From contig JACIWQ010000025.1 of NCBI GenBank assembly GCA_014360895.1, positions 1 to 33,945 on the forward strand: a DNA stretch of 33,945 nucleotides. The letters are read 5' to 3'. Under the pieces are notes generated by a model, which saw only the letters and a program-made list of their open reading frames with translations, ran no database searches and was not told the DNA's origin. Position 1 is the stretch's first letter; every line of letters starts with the position of its first letter. The DNA comes from Thermoflexales bacterium. GTDB lineage: Bacteria > Chloroflexota > Anaerolineae > B4-G1 > DUEL01. Position numbers and translations under genes: made by a program. Below, in pieces: positions 18,420 through 28,587 of this stretch.

Positions 18420-18812
18420 TTATTCCCGATACGGTTCAATGTGCTCCCTCAGCCAGGCCTCTATCTGTTCTTTCCCCAACCTGGAGGTGGCGATGTCAAT
18501 GGCGAACTGATAAAGGTCATCATCGGATGCCACAATCGTAAAGCCGTTCCGTTCCAGAAACTCAAACAGGGCAAACAAACCGGTCCGTTTGTTGCCATCT
18601 ACAAAAGGGTGGTTCTTGATCAGCCCGTAAACCAGGATAGCCGCTTTGGATAGAAGGTCGGGATAAAGGTCCTCTCCGAACATCGTTTGCCGGGGGGCAG
18701 CGATGGCTGATTCCAGGCGTGCGATACTGGCGACACCGGCCGAACCGCCAAACTCCCGAACGGCGTATTCGTGGATCGCGATCACTTCTTCCACGGTCAG
18801 GTACCGGATCAT
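18420..18812 (-). CDS. Doc/Fic-family death-on-curing toxin
   Basis: HPFVDGNKRTGLFALFEFLERNGF motif; size and neighbourhood fit a TA module. Confidence 0.9.
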   Translation of the reverse strand: MIRYLTVEEVIAIHEYAVREFGGSAGVASIARLESAIAAPRQTMFGEDLYPDLLSKAAILVYGLIKNHPFVDGNKRTGLFALFEFLERNGFTIVASDDDLYQFAIDIATSRLGKEQIEAWLREHIEPYRE

Positions 18813-18813
18813 C

Positions 18814-19026
18814 TCACGACTCGGCCAGTCTCCGAAAGACGTCGTGGTAACGTTCAGAAACCCTTCTCAGTCTTTCCAACATCTGTGGGTCTATACTGCT
18901 TTCTCGCCGAAGGATCAGCGTTCCATCGTACCGGATAACCTCCACTTTCTCACCCGGCGCCAGTTGGGCCAGCAGTTCCTGCACCAGCGATAGAGCCTTT
19001 TCGCGCTCCACAATCATCGTCTCCAT
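18814..19026 (-). CDS. Small putative antitoxin partner of Doc
   Basis: 70-aa ORF one nucleotide upstream of doc; charged C-terminus; no obvious Phd/YefM pattern by eye. Confidence 0.65.
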   Translation of the reverse strand: METMIVEREKALSLVQELLAQLAPGEKVEVIRYDGTLILRRESSIDPQMLERLRRVSERYHDVFRRLAES

Positions 19027-19067
19027 CGGCTCACCCTCCCCTGCCTGGCAGTAGCCTACCTGGTTTC

Positions 19068-19096
19068 ATTATACCCCTGTTCCCGGTTCAGGGCAA
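19068..19096 (-). promoter_or_regulatory. Promoter for the doc module
   Basis: TTGCCC (19091-19096), 17 bp, TATAAT (19068-19073). Confidence 0.6.
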
Positions 19097-19178
19097 AGTT
19101 GCCCTATAGGATAGAAAGCGCTGCGGCGGCTTCGCCGCCCGCCGCAAATCTCTCTTGACCCGCGTGGCAGGGATGTTT

Positions 19179-19634
19179 TTACAGATGCCTGATGGGGCAG
19201 GGAGGTTCCGGGAACACGGGGGCCAGGTCGGCGGCGCTGAAACTCTCCGGCAACAACTGGCGCAGCGTGGTCTGCCGGTAGTGGCCGGTCGCGTCGCCGA
19301 TGAGGATGACCAGGTCCTCGGCGAACTCCCGCAGGGTCTGGCGGCAGGCGCCGCAGGGCGTCCCGCCGTTCTCCGTCACCACCGCGATGGCCACGAACTC
19401 CCGCTCGCCCTCGGAGACGGCCTTCACCACTGCCGTCCGCTCGGCGCAGGTGCTGAGCGGGTAGACGGCGTTCTCCACGTTGCAGCCGGTGTAGATGCGC
19501 CCGGAGCGGCCCAGCAGCGCCGCCCCGACTTTGTAGTGAGAATACGGCGCGTAGGCCCGCTCCCGGGCCTGATGGGCCTGGTCCAGTAAAACCCGAGGGT
19601 CAAAATGGGCTGTTATCGGTTGATTTACAGTCAT
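19179..19634 (-). CDS. cdd: Cytidine deaminase
   Basis: YSHYKVGAALLG, GCNVENAVYPLSTCAERTA, TPCGACRQTLREF zinc-binding motifs. Confidence 0.93.
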   Translation of the reverse strand: MTVNQPITAHFDPRVLLDQAHQARERAYAPYSHYKVGAALLGRSGRIYTGCNVENAVYPLSTCAERTAVVKAVSEGEREFVAIAVVTENGGTPCGACRQTLREFAEDLVILIGDATGHYRQTTLRQLLPESFSAADLAPVFPEPPCPIRHL

Positions 19635-19647
19635 ATGGACGTTCCGG

Positions 19648-19676
19648 TTGCGATTTCATCTGGAAGGGATTATAGT
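19648..19676 (+). promoter_or_regulatory. Promoter for the HicB-like ORF
   Basis: TTGCGA (19648-19653), 17 bp, TATAGT (19671-19676). Confidence 0.6.
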
Positions 19677-19707
19677 ACCTACAACAACCTGCTGAAAGGA
19701 GAGACAG

Positions 19708-19869
19708 ATGCGTTTCAAAGTTGTGCTGGAACCCGGTGATGAAGGTGGGTATACGGTTTATGTTCCCTCTCTTCCCGGTTGTATCAGCGAGGGGGAGACA
19801 GTAGAAGAAGCCCTGCAGAACATCCAGGAAGCCATTGAGTTGTATCTGGAACCGGTGGATTTTCAGTAG
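19708..19869 (+). CDS. Orphan HicB-like antitoxin-family protein, 53 aa
   Basis: Manual translation MRFKVVLEPGDEGGYTVYVPSLPGCISEGETVEEALQNIQEAIELYLEPVDFQ*; GGYTVYVPSLPGC...EG.T.EEAL.NI.EAIELYL is the HicB signature. Absent from the ORF track, presumably because of length. Confidence 0.85.
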   Translation: MRFKVVLEPGDEGGYTVYVPSLPGCISEGETVEEALQNIQEAIELYLEPVDFQ

Positions 19870-19872
19870 TTA

Positions 19873-21174
19873 TTATGACGGCTCCCCCCGCGTCATCCGT
19901 ACCTTGCGGATGCGCCGGCCGGAGACGGTCAGTACCTCTATTCGCCAATCCCCCATTTGAAGATGGTCCCCGGGGACGGGGACCCGTCCCAATGCATTAT
20001 AGATGAAACCTCCCAGTGTGTCGGCCGCATCGGTGGGCAGGTCGGCCTCCAACAGGTCGTTGATGTCATCCAGGTTCATCCGCGCGTCCAGGATGTATTC
20101 CCCTTCGCCGACCGACTCAAAGGTAGGCTCCTCGGCGTCGTACTCGTCCTGAATCTCCCCGACAATCTCCTCCAGGATGTCCTCCACGGTGACCAGTCCT
20201 GCCGTCCCCCCGTATTCGTCCACCACAATCGCCATGTGGATGCGTCGCTGCTGCATCTCCCGCAGCAGGTCGTCCACTTTTTTCGTCTCCGGCACAAAGT
20301 AGGCTGGACGGAGCATCTCCCGCAGCGGCGGGCGGGGACCGTCCCCCTGCAGGTAGAGCAGCAGGTCTTTGGCATACACCAGTCCCACAACCCCGTCCAC
20401 CGTCCCCTCGTAGACGGGGATGCGGGAATGGCCGGTCTCCGCGATGACCCGCACCACCTCCTCCGGCGGCGTCTGGATGTCCACGGCGACGATGTCTATG
20501 CGGGGGACCATCACTTCCCGCGCCATGGTCTCGCCCAGTTCAAAGATGGAGTAAATCATCTCCTTCTCTTCTTCTTCAATGACGCCCTCTTCCTCTCCGG
20601 CGTCCACCAGGGTGCGGATTTCCTCTTCGGTGATCAGGGTGGTGCCGCTGAGGGGGACGCCGCCGAAGGGGGCCGCCAGGCGGTTGCTCAGCCAGACCAG
20701 CAGGCGGACAAGGGGCCAGAGAAGGGCGGCCAAGACCCGCAGCATCCCGGCGAAGCGGACGGCCCACTCTTCCGGGTGGGCGGCGGCGATGCCCTCCGGC
20801 GTCAGCCGTCCCGCGACGAGGATGAGGGCCGAGAGGGCGCCGATGACCACCAGCAGGGCCGCGCCGTCGGCCCAGGGGTGGGGGAGCCCGCCTGCGGCCA
20901 GGGCACGGGCCAGCGGGGCCACCAGGGTGAGGGCCGCCAGGGCCGCCGCCAGCGCGGCCAGAAACGCTTTGCCCAGGTAGAGGGTGCCCAGCATACGACT
21001 GGAATCCTCCGCCAGACGGAGGGCCAGCGCGGCGCGCGGGACGCCCTCATCGGCCATCTGGCGGAGCCGCCCCCGCCGGACGCTGGCGAACGCCGCCCGC
21101 ATGCCTGCCAGCAGGCCGTGGAGGAGGATCAGCAGAAGGGTACCGGTCAGGCCGGCCCAGGATTTACTGTCCAT
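19873..21174 (-). CDS. CNNM/CorC-HlyC family transporter (DUF21 + CBS pair + CorC_HlyC)
   Basis: [69 protein letters not shown]. Confidence 0.92.
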   Translation of the reverse strand: MDSKSWAGLTGTLLLILLHGLLAGMRAAFASVRRGRLRQMADEGVPRAALALRLAEDSSRMLGTLYLGKAFLAALAAALAALTLVAPLARALAAGGLPHPWADGAALLVVIGALSALILVAGRLTPEGIAAAHPEEWAVRFAGMLRVLAALLWPLVRLLVWLSNRLAAPFGGVPLSGTTLITEEEIRTLVDAGEEEGVIEEEEKEMIYSIFELGETMAREVMVPRIDIVAVDIQTPPEEVVRVIAETGHSRIPVYEGTVDGVVGLVYAKDLLLYLQGDGPRPPLREMLRPAYFVPETKKVDDLLREMQQRRIHMAIVVDEYGGTAGLVTVEDILEEIVGEIQDEYDAEEPTFESVGEGEYILDARMNLDDINDLLEADLPTDAADTLGGFIYNALGRVPVPGDHLQMGDWRIEVLTVSGRRIRKVRMTRGEPS

Positions 21175-21245
21175 TCGGGAATCGGGTGCGGATAAACGCA
21201 GACAAAGTGGCTTCTTGGTCGTTCAACCCCAAATCAATCAAGCCT

Positions 21246-21300
21246 TTATGTCCTTTGTGCCCTTCGTGTCCTTTGTGGTTCTGGTATGTCCTTCGTGGTT
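21246..21300. repeat. Nonamer-like repeat at the glmU 3' end
   Basis: Minus strand GGACACGAA GGGCACAAA GGACATAAA preceded by a further AAGGACAT block; encodes the terminal KDIPEPQRTRRAQRT. Confidence 0.65.
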
Positions 21301-22628
21301 CTGCGCTCCCGCGCCGGGACCCCGTAGGCCACTGTGTCGTCGGGGATGTCGTGGGTGACCACGGAACCGGCGCCGACCACGGCCCGGCGGCCCACCCGCA
21401 CCGGCGCCACCAGCATGGTGCCGGAGCCGATGAACGCCTCCTCGCCGATTTCGGTGCGGTGCTTCCGGTGACCGTCAAAGTTGCAGGTGACGGTGCCCGC
21501 GCCGATGTTGGCCCCGGCGCCGACCTCAGCGTCCCCCACGTAACTGAAGTGGCCCATCTTGGCCCCCGGGCCCAGGTGGGCATTTTTGACCTCGCCGAAA
21601 TTGCCCACGTGTGCTCCAGGCCCCAGATGCGCGCCCGGTCGGAGGTGGCTGAAGGGGCCAACGTCGCTCCCTTCTTCCATCACCGCCCCTTCCACCACCG
21701 AGGCCACCACCCGGCAGCGGTCGCCGATGACGCTATCTTCTATCAGGGTGTTGGGGCCAATCTGGCAGCCCGTTCCGACCACCGTCCGCCCGCGCAGGAT
21801 GGTGTTGGGCCAGATGACCGTATCCGGGCCGATGGTGACGGTCAGCTCAATGTAGGTCGTCTGAGGGTCTATCATGGTCACCCCGGCCTCCATCCAGCGG
21901 CGGTTGATGCGGCGGCGGATCAGGGCCTCCGCCTCCGCCAGGTGGACGCGGGTGTTGATGCCCAGGGCCTCTGTGGGGTCGTCGGCGGCGACGGCGACGA
22001 CAGGTTGCCCCTCCCCGGCAGCCATCTCTACCAGGTCGGTCAGATAGTACTCCCCTTTGCAGCTCAGCGGGAGGAGGGGGAGGTGGGCCCAGAGCCAGGC
22101 CGCGTCGCAGGCGTAGACCCCGGCGTTCAGTTCCCGGATGGCCCGCTCGGCCTCCGTCGCGTCGGCCTCCTCCACGATGCGCGCCACGCTCCCGTCGGCC
22201 CGGCGCACCACCCGGCCGAACCCCCGGGGGTCTTCGGCGACCACCGTCAGGATGGAGAGGACGGCCCGGGCCGAACGGCGCGCGTCCACCACCCGGCGCA
22301 GCGTCTCCGGGGTCAGGAGGGGCATGTCGGCATAGAGGATGAGCACTTCGTCCACCTGCCCCTCCAGCGCCGGGCGGGCCTGGAGGACGGCGTGCCCGGT
22401 GCCCCGTTGCTCCCGCTGTTCGGCGTAGGTGACGGCCTCCCCCACGGCCCGGCGGACCTCCTCCGCCCCGTGCCCCACCACCAGTATCGGGGGGAGGTCG
22501 GAGAGGCCGCGCACGGCATCCAGGGCGTAGAAGACCATCGGGCGCCCGCAGAGGGGGTGGAGGACTTTGGGGACCTCCGACCGCATCCGCGTCCCCTGTC
22601 CGGCGGCCAGAATGACGATTCCCAGCAT
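21246..22628 (-). CDS. glmU: Bifunctional UDP-GlcNAc pyrophosphorylase / GlcN-1-P acetyltransferase
   Basis: LGIVILAAGQGTRMRSEVPKVLHPLCGRPM and left-handed beta-helix hexapeptides; start re-assigned to 22626-22628. Confidence 0.93.
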   Translation of the reverse strand: MLGIVILAAGQGTRMRSEVPKVLHPLCGRPMVFYALDAVRGLSDLPPILVVGHGAEEVRRAVGEAVTYAEQREQRGTGHAVLQARPALEGQVDEVLILYADMPLLTPETLRRVVDARRSARAVLSILTVVAEDPRGFGRVVRRADGSVARIVEEADATEAERAIRELNAGVYACDAAWLWAHLPLLPLSCKGEYYLTDLVEMAAGEGQPVVAVAADDPTEALGINTRVHLAEAEALIRRRINRRWMEAGVTMIDPQTTYIELTVTIGPDTVIWPNTILRGRTVVGTGCQIGPNTLIEDSVIGDRCRVVASVVEGAVMEEGSDVGPFSHLRPGAHLGPGAHVGNFGEVKNAHLGPGAKMGHFSYVGDAEVGAGANIGAGTVTCNFDGHRKHRTEIGEEAFIGSGTMLVAPVRVGRRAVVGAGSVVTHDIPDDTVAYGVPARERRTTKDIPEPQRTRRAQRT

Positions 22629-22654
22629 ATCTCTCTCCGGAAATTCCGACTGCA

Positions 22655-22687
22655 GATGCCCGGCACGAACAGGGCACCGGGCATCTA
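22655..22687 (-). repeat. Hairpin agatgcccgg...ccgggcatct in the glmU 5' leader
   Basis: 10-bp perfect arms; related in sequence to 11601-11626. Confidence 0.6.
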
Positions 22688-22757
22688 TCCTCATTATACC
22701 CACAAATGGGGATTTGACCAGCATCCCGGTTCCGGCCCAGGGGTACGGTGGACGGAT

Positions 22758-22785
22758 TTGGCATTCCGCCCACCCGGTGTATAAT
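22758..22785 (+). promoter_or_regulatory. Promoter abutting the 88-bp element
   Basis: TTGGCA (22758-22763), 16 bp, TATAAT (22780-22785). Confidence 0.7.
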
Positions 22786-22792
22786 CAACTTC

Positions 22793-22880
22793 ATCGGAAA
22801 TAGGACGCGGATGAACGCGGACGAGCGCAGATTTTCCTTCGGAAAAGATACGTGCTGCGCTACCTGGCGCTATTTCCGAT
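22793..22880 (+). repeat. 88-bp hairpin element, copy 2
   Basis: ATCGGAAATAG ... CTATTTCCGAT terminal inverted repeats; internal AGCGCAG/CTGCGCT and TTTTC-CTTCG-GAAAA. Confidence 0.9.
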
Positions 22881-22949
22881 AAAGTCTATATATGTGTTGT
22901 GAATTGCGCGTCGGCAGTTGCACCATCTCTATGTTTTCAGGAGGTTCCC

Positions 22950-23711
22950 ATGGCAACCCGCACCGTATCCTATGGCAAATGTTTCCTCTGCGGTGAGACG
23001 TTCGCCAAGAACGCCATCAACCGCCACCTGCAGAAGTGCGTACCGGCGCACGAGACGGGCAGAGGCGAGCCGGTACGCCTGTTTCGCCTGCAGGTGGAGG
23101 GATACTACTCCCCCCAGTACTGGATGCACCTGGAGATTCCGGCCACCGCCACCCTGGCCGACCTGGACGACTTTTTGCGCGATGTCTGGCTGGAATGCTG
23201 CGGCCATCTGAGCGCTTTCACCATCGGCAACACCCGCTACAAACTGGATGCCGAGATGGTGGATGCGATGTGGGGGGAACTCTTCCCCTCCCGATACACA
23301 ACGCGCGATATGGACGTCTCGTTGGAGGAGGCGCTCTCAGTGGGGCAGACCTTCACGTATGAATACGACTTCGGCACCACGACGACCTTGAGGCTGAAGG
23401 TAGTGGGGGAGCGAGAAGGCCCCTGGCCCAAAGGAGGGGTGCTCGTCCTGGCCCGCAACTACGCGCCCGTGTTCACCTGTACCGAATGCGGCGAGCCCGC
23501 CCGGTGGGTCTATACCTGGAGCGGCGAGTACGAGACCTATTGCGACAAGCACGCGCGGGAACACGAGGACTGGGAGAACGGATTTCTCCCCATCGTCAAC
23601 TCTCCGCGCGTGGGCGAATGCGCCTACACCGGCCCCACGCGCCGGTCGCTGAAGTTTGAGGAGACGATGCCGGAGAAGGCCGGGGAGTCCGCCGGAAGCA
23701 GTGGGGCGTGA
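22950..23711 (+). CDS. pRiA4b ORF-3-like protein with zinc-finger-like segments
   Basis: FRLQVEG...YWMHLEIPATATLADLDDFLRDVWLECCGHLSAFTIG...FTYEYDFGTTTTLRLKVV; CFLCGETFAKNAINRHLQKC and CTECG...YCDKH clusters. Confidence 0.8.
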   Translation: MATRTVSYGKCFLCGETFAKNAINRHLQKCVPAHETGRGEPVRLFRLQVEGYYSPQYWMHLEIPATATLADLDDFLRDVWLECCGHLSAFTIGNTRYKLDAEMVDAMWGELFPSRYTTRDMDVSLEEALSVGQTFTYEYDFGTTTTLRLKVVGEREGPWPKGGVLVLARNYAPVFTCTECGEPARWVYTWSGEYETYCDKHAREHEDWENGFLPIVNSPRVGECAYTGPTRRSLKFEETMPEKAGESAGSSGA

Positions 23712-23769
23712 AACGTGAAACGTGAAACGTGAAGCGTGAAGCGTGAAGCGTGAAACGTGAAACGTGAAC
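23707..23769. repeat. Heptamer array CGTGAAR x9
   Basis: cgtgaaa x3, cgtgaag x3, cgtgaaa x2, cgtgaac; begins at the stop codon of the upstream gene. Confidence 0.95.
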
Positions 23770-23782
23770 GTAAGGGGGCGAT

Positions 23783-24271
23783 ATGGATTCACGGACGGAG
23801 CAGCGGCTGATAGAGATTCTGGAGACCGACCCCGACTTTTACGTGCCCGTCAAGAAACTCTGGCTGATGCTCCAGGCGGAGAGGCTGCCGATGGACCTGG
23901 AACTGGAGGAGTTCCGGGCCTGGCTGGAAGCGGACGACCGCTTTGAGATAGAGGACCTGGACGATTCCCTGCCGGGGGACCCGGAGGAGGTCGCCGAGAT
24001 AGAACGGGACCTGGAGGCGCTAGGCTTCTTTGGCGGCCCCCGGGTCAAACTGGCCAGCCGCGAGATGACCGCCGAGGACATTATGAACGGCCTCCTGCGC
24101 AGCCTCCAGCGGATGAATGAGGCGTTGCGCGGCGCCTGGGAGACCCGCCCCGAAGGGGACCGGGAGACCGAGGAGCAGTTGCTGGACGCGCTGGCCCTCG
24201 GCCAGGAAATGGAAGAGGAAATCCGCCAGATGTTGGAAGAACGGCGCTGGGAGAATGAGGCGCCGGATTAG
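23783..24271 (+). CDS. Hypothetical acidic protein, 162 aa
   Basis: Complete ORF with SD-like AAGGGGG, co-oriented with the upstream gene; no family recognised. Confidence 0.7.
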   Translation: MDSRTEQRLIEILETDPDFYVPVKKLWLMLQAERLPMDLELEEFRAWLEADDRFEIEDLDDSLPGDPEEVAEIERDLEALGFFGGPRVKLASREMTAEDIMNGLLRSLQRMNEALRGAWETRPEGDRETEEQLLDALALGQEMEEEIRQMLEERRWENEAPD

Positions 24272-24359
24272 GCGAAACGGTGGCGCGTCCGCAAAGCCCA
24301 CAACCGCCGCCGATTCAGGAGGCCCTGAAAGCAACACTGCACGGAACACGTAAAGGACG

Positions 24360-24386
24360 TGCCAGGCACTTCGGAAGTGCCTGGCA
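24360..24386. repeat. Perfect palindrome TGCCAGGCACTTC-G-GAAGTGCCTGGCA
   Basis: 13-bp arms around a single G. Confidence 0.9.
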
Positions 24387-24419
24387 TGTTTCGTACCACC
24401 GGAGTTTCCAGGAGGCACC

Positions 24420-25883
24420 ATGAACCGCCAACTGCGCTGGAGCGACCACATCCTCATCAACATCTACTGGCTGGGGCTCAACGTCGCTTCGGGGACCATC
24501 ACTCCGGTCCTCCTGCCCTACCTGGTGGCCCTTTTCGTGCCGCCGGAGCAGAAGAACACCTACCTGGGGCTGGTGCGGGTCATCGGCCTGGCGGTGGCGA
24601 TGCTGGTCCAGCCGATGGCGGGGATGTTCAGCGACCGCTGCACATCCCGCTGGGGCCGCCGCCGCCCCTTCATTTTCGCTGGGACGGTGCTGGACCTGGT
24701 CTTTCTCGCCATCGTCGGCGCATCGCCCCTCTTCATCGGTTCCGCGCTGGACGGCTTCTTCGTCCCCACCCTGGGCATCACCACCGCCCTCTTCGTCCTG
24801 ATTCTGGGCATCGTCCTTCTGCAGGTCTCCTCCAACCTCGCCCACGGCGCCCTCCAGGGGCTGATCCCCGACCGGGTCCCCGAAGACCAGCGGGGCCGCT
24901 CCTCCGGCGTCAAGGCGGTGATGGAACTCCTGCCCGTCTTTCTGGTAATTGTCGTCGGGCCGCTGGTGGACCGGGGGCTGGTCTGGCTGGTGGTGGGCTT
25001 TGTGGGGTTGGCGCTGCTGGCGACCATGCTGGCGACGGTGCTGGGCGTGCGGGAGGAGCCCCTGCGGGAGAAGCCCACGGAACCGGTGGGGGAGCGGGTC
25101 TGGCGGCTGGTCGCGCTGACGGCCATCTTCGTCCTGGTCACCCGCGCGGCCCTCTGGCTGGTGGGCGCCGCCGGAGAGGCGACGGCCACCGCCGCGCTGG
25201 GGACGCGCGTCGCCGTGGGCGTCCTGGCCGGCCTGGTCGCGATGGCCGGCTCCATCTTCCTGGGCGTCTACTTCGGCGCGTGGGTGGGCATCGGGCGGGA
25301 AGCCCCCCACCAGACCTCTTTCATCTGGTGGGTGGTCAACCGGCTGATGTTCCTGGCCGCCGTCGGCTCGGTGCAGGGCTTCGCCCAGTATTTCCTGCGG
25401 GACGTCCTCCACATCCCCAACGCGGCGACGATGACGACGATTCTCCTGGCCGTCGTGGCGGTCTTCCTGCTCCCGGCCGCGCTGGGCGGGGGCTATCTGG
25501 CGGACCGGGTGGGGCGGAAGCGGCTGGTGGCGCTTGCGGGGCTGGTCGCCGGGGCGGGCACCGTCCTGCTCCTTTTCTCCACCAACATCCCGCTGGTCCT
25601 GATCAGCGGCTGTATCATCGGCCTGGGGACAGGGTTATTCTTCGCCGCCAACTGGGCGCTGGGGACCGACCTGGCCCCCTCGGCGGAGGCGGGGCGGTAT
25701 CTGGGCATCTCCAATCTGGCGGGGGCCGGGGCGGGGATTGTCGGCGCGGGGATCGGCGGGCCGATGGCCGACTATTTCAACGCCCTCCAGCCGGGGCTGG
25801 GCTACCTGGTCATCTTCGCCGTCTACGCGGCGCTCTTCTTCCTCTCCATCCTGGCCCTGACGCGGGTGCGGGCCGGGCGCTGA
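24420..25883 (+). CDS. MFS transporter
   Basis: About 12 hydrophobic segments; FSDRCTSRWGRRRPFIFAG and LADRVGRKR loop motifs. Confidence 0.88.
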   Translation: MNRQLRWSDHILINIYWLGLNVASGTITPVLLPYLVALFVPPEQKNTYLGLVRVIGLAVAMLVQPMAGMFSDRCTSRWGRRRPFIFAGTVLDLVFLAIVGASPLFIGSALDGFFVPTLGITTALFVLILGIVLLQVSSNLAHGALQGLIPDRVPEDQRGRSSGVKAVMELLPVFLVIVVGPLVDRGLVWLVVGFVGLALLATMLATVLGVREEPLREKPTEPVGERVWRLVALTAIFVLVTRAALWLVGAAGEATATAALGTRVAVGVLAGLVAMAGSIFLGVYFGAWVGIGREAPHQTSFIWWVVNRLMFLAAVGSVQGFAQYFLRDVLHIPNAATMTTILLAVVAVFLLPAALGGGYLADRVGRKRLVALAGLVAGAGTVLLLFSTNIPLVLISGCIIGLGTGLFFAANWALGTDLAPSAEAGRYLGISNLAGAGAGIVGAGIGGPMADYFNALQPGLGYLVIFAVYAALFFLSILALTRVRAGR

Positions 25884-25897
25884 GCGGACCCGTCGGG

Positions 25898-25932
25898 ACG
25901 TGCCAGACACTTCCGAAAAGTGCCTGGCACGT
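25898..25932. repeat. Palindrome acgtgccagacactt-ccgaa-aagtgcctggcacgt between convergent genes
   Basis: 15-bp arms with one mismatch; same family as 24360-24386. Confidence 0.85.
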
Positions 25933-26750
25933 TCACGTCTCCAAGAACTCCCGGATAGCCGCTCCCACTTCCGCCGGGCGCTCCAGCGGCACCATGTGCC
26001 CGGCATCCGGGATGACAACGAAGCGGCCCTGGGGGAGCATCCGCTCCATCCGCCGCTGCGCCTGAGGGAAAAAGGTCCCGGATTGCGCACCCCGGATGAC
26101 CAGGGCCGGAGCGCGCAGGCGGGGGATGGACCGCCAGACATCGGTGGGGATGGTGGCAAAGAGGTGGGCCTCCCACTCCGGCGGGTAGACCAGTTCCACC
26201 CCGCCGTCGGGCCGCTCCCGGGTGCCCGCCTCCACGTAGGCCCAGAGGCTCTCATCCGGCCATCGGGCGAAGAAGGGCTTGCTCCGGAAATAGTCGTAGC
26301 AGGTCTGCCGGTCCGGCCAGGTCCGCCGACGGTTCAGCGCCCCCCGAACCAGCGAGGGACGCGGCGTCCGGCCGAACCGTCTCAGGACCCGCGCCAGGAG
26401 CAGCCAGTGGGGCGGCAGGATGACCGGGTCTATCAGCACGACGGCGCGGAAGAGGTCGGGCCGGGCGACGGCCGCCCAGAGGGTCATCACGCCGCCCATG
26501 GAGTGGCCGACGCCGACCACTCCCCGTAGCCCCAGCCGGTCCAGCCCCCGGACCAGGTCGTCGGCCAGGGGGTGCCAGTCGGCCACCTCTTCGGGGCGGC
26601 TCCCGGGCCAGAGCGGGCGCGCGGGCAGGCCGATGACCCGGTATCGGTCGGTGAGGGTCGCCGCCAGCGGGCGGTAGGTGCCCGGCGGGAAGCCGTTGGC
26701 ATGGGCGATGTGCAGGACGGGGCCGGTCCCCCCGAATTCGTAGACGTCCG

Positions 26751-26754
<4 letters not shown>
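25933..26754 (-). CDS. Alpha/beta hydrolase
   Basis: HIAHANGFPPGTYRPLAATL, GVGHSMGGVMTLWAA nucleophile elbow, DAGHMVPLERPAEV. Confidence 0.88.
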
Positions 26755-28466
<1,712 letters not shown>

Positions 28467-28468
28467 GC

Positions 28469-28587
28469 CGTACTCCGTATTCCGTATTCCGTGTTGTGTG
28501 CTCCCTGCGCCCTGCGACGTGCGCCCTGCGACGTGCGCCCTGCGACATGTGCCCTGCACCGTGCGCCCTGCGACGTGTGCCCTGTCA
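28469..28587. repeat. Degenerate heptamer array, 17 units in one phase
   Basis: cgtactc cgtattc cgtattc cgtgttg tgtgctc cctgcgc cctgcga cgtgcgc cctgcga cgtgcgc cctgcga catgtgc cctgcac cgtgcgc cctgcga cgtgtgc cctgtca. Confidence 0.85.

Noticed and set aside
21186-22784. 532-aa plus-strand ORF
   Set aside because: Antisense to glmU; repetitive His/Pro/Gly-rich translation.
22950-23711. Considered as part of an active IS element because of the pRiA4b/IS-associated family name
   Set aside because: No transposase or flanking inverted repeats around the gene; the nearby 88-bp element has its own closed TIR pair.
23707-23769. Considered as a CRISPR-like repeat
   Set aside because: Units are 7 bp with no spacers; a simple tandem array.
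23337-23792. 151-aa minus ORF containing FTFHVSRFTLHASRFTFHVSR
   Set aside because: The peptide repeat is a direct translation of the heptamer array; no evidence of a real gene.
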